Below, one piece after another: positions 48,845 to 60,838 of a stretch of DNA of 64,000 nt. Under the pieces are notes generated by a model that ran no database searches, had not been told where the DNA came from, and saw only the letters and a list, made by a program, of their open reading frames with translations. A program made the position numbers and the translations under genes. How positions within the stretch are numbered: position 1 is the first letter of the stretch; every line of letters begins with the position of its first letter. This DNA comes from Coprinus comatus (taxonomy: Eukaryota > Basidiomycota > Agaricomycetes > Agaricales > Agaricaceae): positions 682,001-746,000 of the forward strand of contig JAWPGT010000012.1 of NCBI GenBank assembly GCA_034638255.1, given 5' to 3'.

Positions 48845-49025
48845 GGATAAAGGGTATCCAGGATGAGCACAAGACGGGAGATCTCAAAATCAGATGTTCT
48901 GATGATGACATCACTCACTTACATGGTGTAGATGATGTAGTCTAATATAGCTACAAACAAAGAGCGAGAGCAAAGGCGATAGCTATAGAGCAATTGAAAT
49001 ATATAAACAAAGCAAAATCCGTAGT

Positions 49026-52000
49026 CTATGATCCGAATCCTTGCGGAAGTCCTGGTTGACGTTCGCTCTGCGAGCTAGATGATACTGGGCTTGGTTGGGT
49101 CGTTGATGTCGTAGACTGTGGAATTGATTGCTGCGAAGATTGTGGTTCTTGAAGCTGACTGTAAGAGCCGTGTGCAGTCGTAGAATGAGGGAACCGGTTG
49201 GAAAAGAATGTATCCCATTGATCTAAATTTCTGTAGGTCAGACTTTCTGTATCCCTCCTATGGCATCCAGACGTACGCCAATCAAACATAGAGCCAGGGA
49301 GGCCTTCCAGGAAGCCGTTATCGGACATCTCATACTCCGCAAGATTGGCACCTTGACCACCATCTAGTACATTCATGACTTGCACGTTACCTTGGGCCTG
49401 TATATTCATTGCAGGATTCAAGTTTCCATACTCTCCCATACGGTTGAGTGGAGTAAAGTTCACAAGTGAAGGTGGTGGTGGTGACGGTTGTACGTCTTGT
49501 GATCCAGACCCCTGCTGGGATAGCGTAGATGGCTGGCTGGTGTTCCCAGGTGCTAAGATTATGGTCAGTATTTTGTTAAATATATATCACGTTTAGTGGA
49601 ATATAGTGATGACGATGTAGGTGAAGGGCAGGCCTTCGAATTCCGACTCTCGCATGTCTTAGGACAATTTGTGATGACTTACCTTCCGAGTTGTCATTCG
49701 AAGTAATGATGGTCCCCACAGGCAAATCACTAAAGTCTTCGCTAGCACGGGATTGCGCAACGAAGACACCCCCACCAGGGCGAGTAGGATCTTTACGATA
49801 CTCAAGGTTCACAGGAGCTTTAGGAGTGACACCACCTGTTGGATTAAGTGAAGGGGTTTCCATTGGCAGAGGAGGCCCTTGTGTGGCTTCGTACAAAAGC
49901 GCAATGATCTCCGCCGTCTATAACGTCATTAACATCGAAAGAGATAACGAAACACAATGTAACCAATCAATGACTCGATCTCTTGGCAAAGTTATAAAAA
50001 AACCAACCTTGCGTCTGGCCGACATATGGTCAGGGTTAATGGCTTTTTCCCATCTTCTGATACAATCTCGCAATTTGCGAAGCTTTTCCGCGGCCTCTTG
50101 ATCTTTCCTGCGTACCCAAGTATGGTACTAATTATTACATCAATTCACACTCTAGACTTTTGGGTTTGAATCAATGACTCACCTGAACAAGAGCACAAGA
50201 GGTAGCAGCATACGCCACCAAAAGCCAAACATCATAGATATCCTCCTGGGCATCGAGCCAGTCGATAGCTTCTCCCGTCAGAGTCACAAGCTTTGTCCAC
50301 TGTTCCACTGTCAGTCCAAACTTGAGATGGGCTGGACAAGAGTAGCTAATGCGCATGAAGACGCGCCAGAACATCATACTGAGACATGCGTAAAGGAAAT
50401 GTAATAGGCCTATAATTGATTTAGATCAGAATAGAAAAAACGAAGTGTATCATAGTTACTATACCTGCATCACGCGGTGTAGATGGTCCGCGGAATTTCA
50501 GATTCTCTGGAAGCGACTGTTGCCAGGACTCGATATCGTGTAATAGTTGGTTTAACGCCTCGTCAGTAATGAAGGTGAGTCCGGAGGGGCTGAAAAAAAA
50601 ACACAATGAGAAGCTGACTATAAACCAAAATGACTGAGCGTACCTGTATATCGCTTTGAGCACCCGCCCTAATATTAGGCTCAAACGAACGAGTTCATCC
50701 ATATAGAGGTCTTTCTTGTCCCCTGAAGAGGGCATTTGCGCATCACAGTCTTGCACATCAATCATGTATGGATGACCATAGGCGAGACTTATCCTAGAGC
50801 AGAGCCTCAGTATTTTCCTGATATACCAACCTTTGATATTTCCTTACCATCGATCAGAAATGAGACATGCTGCCCACACACGCCGTCTGATCTCAAGGTT
50901 TTGCTTAACCGATTCTGCTCTGTGTAGCCCAAGATCTTGAGCCTGAAGACAAAATTAGTGACTGGCTATTACAACTGAAAGCTGTTCCACAAACCATTCT
51001 GATGGCGGTTCCGAGGCGGACCCACAAAGCAGAAAGAGCGTTCGGAACAAATTGTGAGTGACTGTCAGCGGTCATGCATAATATCAGCAACGACTGGACA
51101 TTCGTAATAGAAGCTGTTGATAGGACATCTTCTGCCTTGATGATATTACTGACGGCGTAACGAATCGAATCAAAGATCCTATGCGGGACATCTCGGCGAG
51201 CAGCAGCAACTAAACATATTGAATAAAGAAGGATAGGCGGAGGATTAGGTTTTACGAGAAATTCGGCCTGAGTGACTATTGGAAGGATCGGAGCGACATC
51301 GATGAAATAAGAATTAACGAGCTTCTCGATAACGTCTTTTTCAATATGCAGGTCTACAGGTTTTGGGTATGCGAGCCTTTGTTCATCCGAAGCAGGCTTC
51401 TGGACGGTGATGAGCCCATCACCGTTCTTACTGACCTCAAAAGCATGTTGGTATCGGAGGTCGTAGTTTTCGTATATGCGAGAATTAATTGTGGCTTGAG
51501 AATGCAAAAGATGGTAAGGTGAAGTCGGTCCTGAAGTGTTTTGTGAGTCTGTTTTGGGAGCTGTTGAGAATATCAGATATAAGGTATAAGATTACTTACC
51601 AAAAACGCCAATATCACGCTGTTGCACAGGCTCGGTGCTTGGTGAAGGAGCGGGATGGTTGACAGTATCAACTTTTTCTTTCTGTGTGGCACTCGCATTC
51701 GATCCCGAATCTTCTTCCAACTTCTTTTTCTTGAATCTAGTTTCGGTGATAGGCAAAAAAAAGGTGCACTCGAAGGAGAACTGTTTACAGTGCTGGCAAA
51801 CCGGTGGATCCTTGTATGTGTGGTGAATCAGGCACGAGTTCAATATATAACGCTTTTGATTAATTACCTGGTCCGGGAGAATATCGCAGCGAATTTTACG
51901 AGCTCGGCAAGAGTCGCAAGCACGTTGCTAAGACCTAGGCGTAAGTCATCGCTGGAGGGAACATGAGAGTATCCTACCGTCTTTGTCCGTTTCTTGAGGT

Positions 52001-52776
52001 CCAGAATAGGTTGTTGCACTTGGGACTGCTGGGCGGACGGCGCGCGTGGAACATCGCTCCCAGAAGCAACAGTTTCGTCGTCAGAAGCCTTCTCTCCGGA
52101 CTTCCCGAAGGTCTCACCAGGTAAGGATTTGCGCTTACGCTTACCGGACGGTGCGCCTGACATCATCGGTGAAGGTGTATTCTGCGGATATTCTGGGTGT
52201 GGAGCATGAGGAGAAGAATACATGACCATTGGCTGGGGATAGGCTGGGTAGGCAGGATAAGCCGTGGGTGGATAATTTTGTGGATGTATTGGATATGCAT
52301 ATTGTGGGTGGTGAGGATGGACAACTGGAGGAGGTTGTTGATGACCTTGTTGATGTTGTTGGGGGTAGGGCTGTTGGGGGTGTTGATGCGGATAGGGATA
52401 AGAAGGATTCATAATGAAGGCAGAAGACGGATGAGAATAGGGATGGTAAATAGGCCCACGGGATGGGTATAGTGGATACGGAGCTGGTGGCACAAAGAAG
52501 CAGAAGGATCTTGAGACTCAGCGCCATGATACATGATGGCACAAATAGTGCAAACTCACGTTGGGCGTAAGAGTACTCTGGCCGATGAGGCTCAGTCGCC
52601 TTTTCGCTTTTGGCTTTTCGAGATGGTTTCGCAGCTGACTGTGGTTGCCTTTTCTGCCGGGCTTTGCGGGGCGTCGGCTTGGATTCACTTTGGGTCGGAG
52701 TCGGCGGCAGCGGCTGTTGCGGCAACGGCTGGGAGGGATTGTCAAGAGGATTTGGGTCGCCGGGGGGAGCAGTCAT
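49026..52776 (-). CDS. Zn2Cys6 fungal transcription factor
   Basis: A binuclear zinc-cluster activator. The N-terminus (52776) is Pro/Gln rich, followed by a Tyr/His/Pro-rich segment and a basic KRKRKSLPGE stretch. The zinc cluster is split by an intron: RACDSCRARKIRCDILPDQ (about 51870-51930) and DPPVCQHCKQFSFECTFFLP (about 51760-51815). All six cysteines are present, and the basic linker TRFKKKK follows. The fungal-specific regulatory domain (PF04082 type) contains DLHIEKDVIEKLVNSYFIDV, FDSIRYAVSNIIKAED, LGTAIRMAQDLGLHR, RRVWAACLISDRWISLAYGH and PYMIDVQDCDAQMP. The C-terminus is Gln/Ser/Thr rich, as in activation domains. The layout is close to CTF1-type and xylanolytic regulators, but the target genes are not evident from neighbours. 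Confidence 0.9.
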
Positions 52777-53888
52777 GTTGCTCTGGAGTTCTCCGAGGTT
52801 ATATCACTTTCTACTGGGCGATCGTTGGCCCGAGATGTGACCAAGCTCCTCTTTCCGAACCTGTAAGTCTGCTTAGCTAAAACTCAGATTTAGTCCAATT
52901 GTCTTGTTTGCGAGCCTCCCAGTCCGTAATATTCCCTGTAGCTAAGCGTAAAGGCCGTGCGTGATATAAAACAAGATCCCCAAAGAATGTTGCCCTGCAG
53001 AAATGGTCTTGATGAGTCGGAGTGCCGAACATCCTTGCAAGATCACATTTGATGCCGAGTCACAGCATTCAGGCTCCGCTTCAAGTTCTCAACAACGATC
53101 TGTATCACAGATTTGTCATTCTCGAGTCGTTTATTTCCATATGTTCCAACAAAACCGGTATATCTGTCCGTCAACCATAGATCTATTACACCCGCCGCAT
53201 TCGCCACTCCGGGTCTCATCTATACCGCGAGAGGATTCACGGTACCAGCAATAGCATTTCCATCACATTTCTTGACAGCTGGTCTTGGCATCTATACAAA
53301 CCACTGATTATTTAGGTGCGTCACAGGAACCACTCAATGTAGACCACCCGGCGGCAGAACGATTATCCAGGCACTATTCCTCGAACTGGAACTCTTGTTC
53401 GCTGATCTATGTATTGACCAGAATAACCCGAGATAATTGACCTGCCCAAACCCCTTTTCCATCTTTCTATATAGGCGGCTAAACGGCAACGGAAGCACCA
53501 CATATGGTTGTCGGACTTTGGAAATTCTTATCTCAGATTCTCAGGGTCACTGAGTAATCCTAAGGAATAAAAGAAGACTACTGCTTCCCCATCCAATGTG
53601 TAATCTCGGTTCATCTCCTCTCACATTGCCTTATGACAGTGGAGCTGAGATGTTTCAGCAGCCCAGTTTGATAGTTTTACGGATCTAGCCCTATTTTCCG
53701 TTCCTTTCGTCGTGGAAGAACCTCTTGTTACCCAATCATCGGCTGCTTTCTATTGAATAAGAATACTATTATGGGGTATCCAGATGTGAATAAATATGTG
53801 TAATGTAACTATAAAGGTATGGCAAGAATAAATCAAACAACAAATATCCTCGAAAGAACATTGAATTGTGAAAGAATAACCCCAAAAG
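52777..53888. other. Intergenic region upstream of the Zn2Cys6 gene
   Basis: About 1.1 kb between two minus-strand genes, serving as promoter of the regulator and 3' region of the DHHC gene. Short open frames near 53003-53307 have no family signal. Confidence 0.5.
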
Positions 53889-56135
53889 CTAATGATGCGA
53901 TCCATCCCAGACGTCTCCGTGACCTTCTAACAAACCTGGGTTTATTTCACGTTTATCCTCTGTTGCAATGGCGGGCCCATTAAGCCATGAGTAACCTGCA
54001 GGTCGACAAAGTACATTGGCTAAATTTCGTCTCCAACTTCCGTGAGTAAATGGATTGGGAGGTGGTGTATGCATGAGAGTTTTATGTGCTTGATTGCGAA
54101 TCTTTTTTTAAAGAGAAAAGGATCAACAAGATCAAGACCCAAGGTTGCATGACAATAACGTATCTCAACTTACCTGCTCAATAGTAGTTATGTTAAGGAG
54201 GAGCAACTATGATTGTTTCAAAAAAAATTTAGTAAACTTGAATTACAATTCGACTCACTCTCATATGATATGACAGAAGCGCAGCAACAGGCCAGATGAT
54301 GACTATCGATAGAGAAAACGCCACAGCACTGCCCGCCCCTCTTTGCAGTGCGCGTCGGAAATCCAAATTCTCTCGAGAAGTGAGAAAATAAAGGTGAAGG
54401 GCCGATGTACAAATAATGAGGATTAATGTCAAGGTCTAGAAATAATAATAATAAGATGGAAGTTTCGTCTCACAGAATCCGAAAGCCAACTTACAGAAGA
54501 TGTTAACAACACGAAGAATGTTGCGTAATTGCGACGGCCCACACAATTGTTAACCCACTGACAGTGATGATCACATCCGTCAACACAGTTGTTGCACTAA
54601 TAAGCATTCAGGACTTGAATTATCGCATCAACAGATGAGGATCAATTCACCATTTTGCAATGACTTGATCGAGGAGGTCGATAGGTTTCGCACGTAGGAC
54701 AATATTTTGTACGAACGCTAAACAAAATTAGAAATCATTTTCGGAATACAACTGACCGACACTTACACGTCATTCCGAACTTTTAGGTCTCGGGGCATTG
54801 GCAGTCGAGAACCACTGTCTGATGGTGTTTCTGTCGAGAGTGGTGGCTCGGGGTCCAGTTCTCGGGGTAATATACCGGGGTCGGAAGCAGCCTGAGAGAA
54901 CAAAGCGTCGGTAAGGCAGACGACAAGCTAATCTAGATGCGACCTACAGTTGTTAACATGGTGGATATCACAAGCAGAGACATATAGATCCCAACGGCAG
55001 CCACTGCTGGACTCTCATTATTCCACCACCAAACGCATGTAGTCCCAAACCAGACGCCGGAAATAGTGAGGACTAACAGAAATGAAGTGATGAATGCCCA
55101 AGGCGAATCACCACCTGTGAGAATGTGACCATTTAAGAAAAACTTGTTATTTGATGGGTGAAGTTCATATTTGCGGTATGGTTTTTTTGTGCTAGGATTA
55201 ATGATAGGAACAGCACATAAAGGGTATTTTTGATTGGGCGGTCTGGGAATGAATGACAGATCTGGGGAGGGCGATGGAGGGGTATGGATGCCGGAGTGCC
55301 GGGGGTCGACGATCATTGATTCTCCGAAAACACCAGCAGACGAGGGATGCTGATAACGTGTGGGTGACGTAGGGAACTCATAGCTGTTCCTAGCCTGGTC
55401 ATCCATCTGTTTTCCTTCAAGTGTCGGCCGTCTTTCCGTGGAAGCCTGGCGTGAGTGTCGAATTGAGTCAAAGCTAAGTCCCCTTCTGAGACCCATTACT
55501 CTGTCGAAACTTGTACGGACTATGCTCCTTGGGACAAAGTTGCCGCTACGATCACGGGTGAGGGACGGACGACCCCCTCGTGTGCTGGGATGATCGACCA
55601 ATGGCAAGAGAGGCTCCCGACTTCGTTTTAGTTTTTTCGTGGCCGACGAATCTTGAGCGTTGAGGTATGTTTGATCCGCTCCCTGTGTGTTTCCAATATG
55701 GTCGTCAGAGCTGTCCGAAGGACGGTGGTTTACGTCAGATAGCTGAAAGAATTCGGGATCCTGAGAATTACGAGCGACGTCTCCTGCTGAGGCAATCGAA
55801 TTCGGTCTTGAGAATTCCAATTCTTGTTTATTGACGGGTCGCGAGGGACGAAAAAAAGACAAGGATGGCTGGATTCCTCCAGCATGGGTTGAGTGAAACT
55901 GGTGAGCAAAACTGGATGACGTGGGTGAGGTAGGAAAAGCGAAGTCAGGTTGCCGATGTGCTAGTGGGGGAACCGAGCGTGATGGGGACGAAAGGGCAAA
56001 TGGATTGGAAGCGCTGCTAGACAGTGGCTCTACGTGGGGACGTTTGGCGGAGGGGGATGTTGTAAGGGTAGTGGGAAGCGGGAGTTGTGGACTACGTTTT
56101 GTGAATTCCGAAGCAGGAAGAGAAGGAGATTGCAT
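53889..56135 (-). CDS. DHHC-type protein palmitoyltransferase (Erf2-like)
   Basis: S-acylates membrane proteins at the ER or Golgi. The first exon (56135) encodes a long disordered N-terminus rich in Ser/Pro. After it come [20 protein letters not shown], an [20 protein letters not shown] helix, [20 protein letters not shown] and the [12 protein letters not shown] loop. The cysteine-rich domain reads [40 protein letters not shown] and [13 protein letters not shown] at about 54500-54710. Two more helices ([38 protein letters not shown]) and a TTIEQIRNQAHK segment follow. The C-terminal [20 protein letters not shown] is the PaCCT-like tail. The DHHC motif is intact. The long N-terminus is larger than in yeast Erf2. 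Confidence 0.94.
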
Positions 56136-56769
56136 ATTGAAGATAAAACGAAGGATGGGGGCGCTGGTAGTAGACGCGTTTGTTTAGAGGTCTCTCAGCA
56201 ACATATAACAGCCTATCCGTCGTTGACGATAGCAAATGTAAAGTTGAACAGCACTAACGATGTGACCCCTACTCTCTATATGGCAATTTTTTTCCACGCC
56301 ACGGTATACCCTCCAACTCCACTGCTACTTCTTCGCCATGCGTGCGGGGTGCAGGTCTCCGGATCGCAAGCGATGCGCCGATTGACACACTAAACACACT
56401 AACATGAGAAAATGCAGTCTTTAGAAGCAGCTATCGTGTCTAATATTCTGACCAACTCGGGCAATGGTTAGTTTCGAACCTCAGGCCTCAGGTCTCGGGT
56501 ATTGTAGTGCCATGTACATATTTGTACACATCTGCGTCTTCGAACGGTACCCGCATGTTTAATTAATGTATGTTTGCCCCGAGTCCACATCGCAAGTAGG
56601 GCAGGAGAGGGGGTCTCGCGTCACTCGGGGGTTTGTCCGAAAATAGTATCCACAGGAGATGAGCGATGATGACATATTGATATCTCATGTTCGCTGGAGT
56701 GTTCTAAGCCTGCTAGTTCTAAGCCTGTTCAGCCATATACTCTCAAGCTACATCCTCCAAGACTACATC
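56136..56769. other. Divergent intergenic region DHHC / PPAT
   Basis: About 630 bp between divergent starts. An in-frame ATG at 56659 upstream of the PPAT start would add a 37-residue hydrophobic leader (VLSLLVLSLFSHILSSYIL), considered less likely. No other feature was recognised. Confidence 0.5.
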
Positions 56770-57983
56770 ATGGATTCCTTGGATTCCTCAAAGGATTTGC
56801 CCACAACCGTAGATAATGCGTTACTCTTGGTTTCATTATCACGCCTATCTGTCCCGCAGTTCCTGGCTCCTGTAATTGCTCATGCATCCCTCGCAACACG
56901 GAAAAGACTCGTGATAGTTTTGTTTTCCCGGTCCTTCAACAAGGAAACCCCACAAAGTCATTTGGATCAGGGTTATGCTGCGTCCCAAGCCGTCTCTCAT
57001 ACAGAAAAGTGGAAAATCGTTCAAGGAATCCTGACATATATATATGTTCAAGCAACCAAGGTTGCTTACGAGGCTGGTAAAGTCATGATGGAGGTTGATG
57101 TCTTGCTCAAAGGCACAAATGAAGATTTAGACGAGAACCTTGGCGTCGGGATGGACATCGCTTTTCGCGTGAGCGGGGGTAAATCATTCATACCCATCTA
57201 TATCCGTATTTTGAGACTCCATTTTACAGATGCCATTGCTGTCCCACTCCCTGAATCTATTGGTCTTCTTCGAACATCGTATATACCTGCCGGCGAACGT
57301 AATCCGACATTTGATTCCGTACTGGCACCTGGAGCCGTCCCAAGTAATCCTCAGACCCCCGCTGCAGTAACGACCAAGCCCAGGCTATACCCAGTATCAG
57401 CCCTTGGAGGCACGTTTGATCACCTTCACGCAGGACACAAAATACTGTTATCCATGGCAGCCTGGATCACTAATGAGAAACTCATTGTTGGGATTACAGG
57501 TACATTTAGAGTCCACTAAACACACCATAGGTTGAAATGACCGACGTCTTCAGATGATGCCCTACTGCAGAACAAAGCAAACAAGGAAGTCTTGGAAAGT
57601 CTTCCGCAGCGGATTTCAGGAGTTCGCAATTTCTTGGAGTTCTTCAAGCCAGGGCTAACTTATGACATTGTTCCGATCACCGACGTATATGGACCTACCG
57701 CGTGGGACCCAAACATCCAAGCTCTCGTAGTGAGCAAAGAAACTCTAGGTGGAGCAACGGAGAGTTTGTGCCATTTTTCCGGTCGCTTATAAAACATGCT
57801 AACGTTTGTACAGTTGCGAAATATAGGGAAGAAGCAAAACTTCCGGCTCTAGAGCTATTTGTAGTTGATGTCATTTCAGCAACCTCCGCCAGTCTTGACC
57901 ACAAAGATGCTGTTTGGCTGAAGAACACGAAACTGAGCAGCACTTACATCAGAAAGTGGATTGTAGAAAACCTCAAACACTGA
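56770..57983 (+). CDS. CAB4: Phosphopantetheine adenylyltransferase (coenzyme A synthesis)
   Basis: Converts 4'-phosphopantetheine to dephospho-CoA, the fourth step of CoA synthesis. Start at 56770 (MDSLDSSKDLPTTVDNALLL). The eukaryotic N-terminal domain (SRLSVPQFLAPVIAHASLAT) precedes the nucleotidyltransferase domain: LGGTFDHLHAGHKILLSMAA with the HxGH motif, WDPNIQALVVSKETLGGATE, LPALELFVVDVISATSAS and the ISSTxIR-like LSSTYIRKWI. Exons join at about 57499/57555 and 57761/57811. A 51-nt stretch at 57179-57229 has intron ends (GTAAAT...TTTACAG), a length divisible by three and no stop, so it could be an intron or coding. The active-site His residues are intact. Confidence 0.92.
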
Positions 57984-58214
57984 ATTAAAATTTTGTAAAA
58001 TCATAAATCTGTAGTACGGCCTAGTGCGGCCTAGTGCGGCCTGATTAAATATTTTCGGCAAGACCGACCGAGACCTTCCCACGAGTCCACTTCTACATTT
58101 CTCTTCCTCATTGCTACTCCTAACGAGCTGACCACTTCCACTCTTTATGTTTAAATTTTGAATACTCTAGGTCTTCTTCACTTTCTACCAGGAATATATA
58201 TACCTACAACACAA

Positions 58215-60346
58215 ATGCGTACAGGCAGCATTACACTATCACTTGCATTCCTCACCCAGTCTCTGGCCTACCGCTGGCCTTCACCGCAGTATGACATGCT
58301 GGAGACGTTTCTATACGAAGGTCACCGAGGAGATGACTCCAACTTAGCATCGTTGGTGCATCCTTGCCGAATGCGAACAGGAACCTTAGCCTCTATTCCC
58401 GCTGAGTGGTTGCGATTTGTGAGTGCATACACTTGCAATCCTTTGTAACCGTCTATAACCCAAAGAATAGGCATTTCATGACATGGCTACCTTTAACGTA
58501 GATGACGGTACAGGAGGACTGGACGGCTCAATTGTTTACGAGTTACCAAGAGCGGAGGTGCGTACTCTTAATACGAGAAAAAGCGCTAAATTCACTTGGT
58601 TTTAGAATTTTGGTCTTGGGTTCATCCAGACACTGAATGACTTTCAAACGTTCCCAAGCAAATATGTCTCAAGTTAGCTATCTATATCCTTTTTTCGGTC
58701 CATGTTAATGATTATTATAGGAGCGGATATCATTGCCCTTGGCGCTGTCTTCTCCGTTGCTACATGTGGCGGGCCTATTATTCCATTCCGTGGAGGCAGA
58801 GTCGATTCTTACACTCCAGGAGGATACGGAACACCAGAGCCTCAACATGATCTACCAACATTAACTGAGAGCTTCAGGAAACAGGGTTTTTCCCAATCAG
58901 AAATGATTGCTCTCACTGCTTGTGGTCACACCATTGGAGGTGTTCGCGATGCTGATTTTCCACAGCTCGTTCCTACAGGTCCGGACACTTCTGTTCCGCA
59001 CATCGTCAATTTCGACACGACAACACAGTTTGATAATAAAGTGTATGTTTCACATGACTCTCAAATTTGCACTTCACTGACTGTTCATTTAGTGTCACAG
59101 AGTATCTGGACGGTAGTACTCAGAATGTCCTTGTCGTCAGTGATAATGCGACCATGGTTTCGGATCTTCGCGTCTTCACGAGCGATAACAACCAGACAAT
59201 GTACAAGTAAGTTTAACAAGTTTAAACTCCTCAGCCATGGTACTGACCATATATCCAGGCTTTCGGATGCACAAGAATTTGCCAACCAATGCCAAAACCT
59301 GTTTGAGCGAATGATCAACACTGTCCCTCACGGTACCCCTTTGACGGACGAAATCAAACTCATACCCGCCAAAGTGCAAGGTACGGAATTAACAGTCGAA
59401 CGAGACCGCCTGGTTTTCAAGTCCTCTCTTCGTGTATGCACTTTTACATCCTGTTCAAGTTCGTCAACTCATCTAAACTATAGCTCACACAACAAATTGG
59501 CTCTAGAGTGAACACCAACAGAACAGTAACTATGTTCTGGTGTGACAAATATGGTGACTCGGCGGATTGCAGAGGCCAGACCAGATCTGCCACTTCGGTC
59601 AACACTGTTCAGGGTGACCCGAATAACTCGCCTATAACCTACCGCATGGGCAATTATTTCGTGTACTACAAGTTTGTCGTCCCCATCGAGTCCTCTGCCT
59701 CAATTTCAAGATTCTGGTTCGAGGTTAATGAAGGGGATGGCTCTGATGTGGCTGTATACAACAATGAAGGGGACTTCTACGTCATGCCCCAGGACCAAGT
59801 GATCTTTATTCCAACCATGAGTACAGTGGTCTATAGGTCAAACGGAACATATACTCAGACATACACAAACCGAAACGGCGAAGATTTCACTAAAGTGTTT
59901 AGTCTGACAGTTGGAGTGGGTTAAATATTCTGCCTTGCTTAATTCGATGTACTGACGTCGCTTAGGTTCGACAAGGAAGCCAACCCTCTCGAGTGTACGC
60001 AACAGCCTTTGATAATGCAGTCGGCAATTTCACCTATGCCATAAATACGACTTTTAATTTCGCCCGAAACTCCTCCATCTCATCCACTGGGGGCTACGAC
60101 TTCTACACCGGTACAGTTGAAGACAGTGGTCTTCAGACGACATTGGATATCTTTGCGGATATCGACGGAACCACCTACACAGAGGATTTCCTCCAAACAA
60201 CATTTTTGGATAATACTCCTTATCTGGCACCTGCGAATGTCAGAAGTAACACTCGTACTTCGTCGTCACCATCATCCTTCAACTCGCCTCTTTTGTCTCT
60301 ACTTAGTACTGGTCTGCTAAGCCTGTTTGCCTTTAGTCTAGTATAA
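58215..60346 (+). CDS. Secreted heme-peroxidase-like protein with extra C-terminal domain and GPI signal
   Basis: Signal peptide (MRTGSITLSLAFLTQSLAYR) at 58215. The peroxidase core holds the distal site EWLRFAFHDMATFN (Arg and His), SRADIIALGAVFSVATCGGP with FRGGRVDSYTPG, and the proximal His in EMIALTACGHTIGGVRD. A predicted substrate or metal site follows (FDTTTQFDNKVTEYLDGSTQ). The core resembles basidiomycete class II/CCP-like peroxidases. The protein then continues about 300 residues as a beta-rich domain (VTMFWCDKYGDSADC, YFVYYKFVVPIESSASISRF, SVYATAFDNAVGNFTYAINT). It ends in a Ser-rich stretch and hydrophobic tail (LLSLLSTGLLSLFAFSLV), a GPI-anchor signal. Heme ligands are intact; the substrate is unknown. 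It probably sits on the outer cell surface. Confidence 0.87.
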
Positions 60347-60838
60347 TCCCGTGGACATTAGTTGGACTAAACAATTTTGACATTCATTCCCTATGACCCT
60401 ATAACTACACCTGGACTCTTGATACCTTTATCAAAGCTGTAGTACATATTCAGACTCAAACCTAGTAATTCTCATTTTATGGACTATACTCTTGGGACAG
60501 TTTTCCGTAGACTTACATATAACATTGTCGGTTGATATGTTCGTAAGCCTTCAACTAGCTTTCCTTATGTCATAGGCTCTGTACCTAATTCAGGCCTAAT
60601 TGCATGCAAATATTGATCGTACCATCTGAATCAGACCAGTCTAAATATAGCATCAGGGCTGGGAACCGGACTTGATCACCCTCTTGCCCTCAACCTACTA
60701 TCATCAGCACACTCTTCATACACGTTTCTAAACACAGGGTCGGGCGAGACGTTTTACATATATAACCTGGCATAAGTACGAATCACTCCCCAATCCTTGC
60801 ACACAACAACAGTCATTCAAACTTGAGACCCATCAAAG
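60347..60838. other. Intergenic region
   Basis: About 490 bp with a TATATAA-like string near 60760, about 75 bp before the phosducin-like start. No gene was recognised. Confidence 0.5.

Noticed and set aside
56659..56769. Upstream start for the PPAT gene with a membrane-like leader
   Set aside because: The first conserved residues follow the ATG at 56770 and cytosolic enzymes of this family have no such leader, but 5' mapping could overturn this.
58016..58042. Three copies of a CGGCCTAGTG unit after PPAT
   Set aside because: Too short to call a repeat element; probably a chance or UTR micro-duplication.
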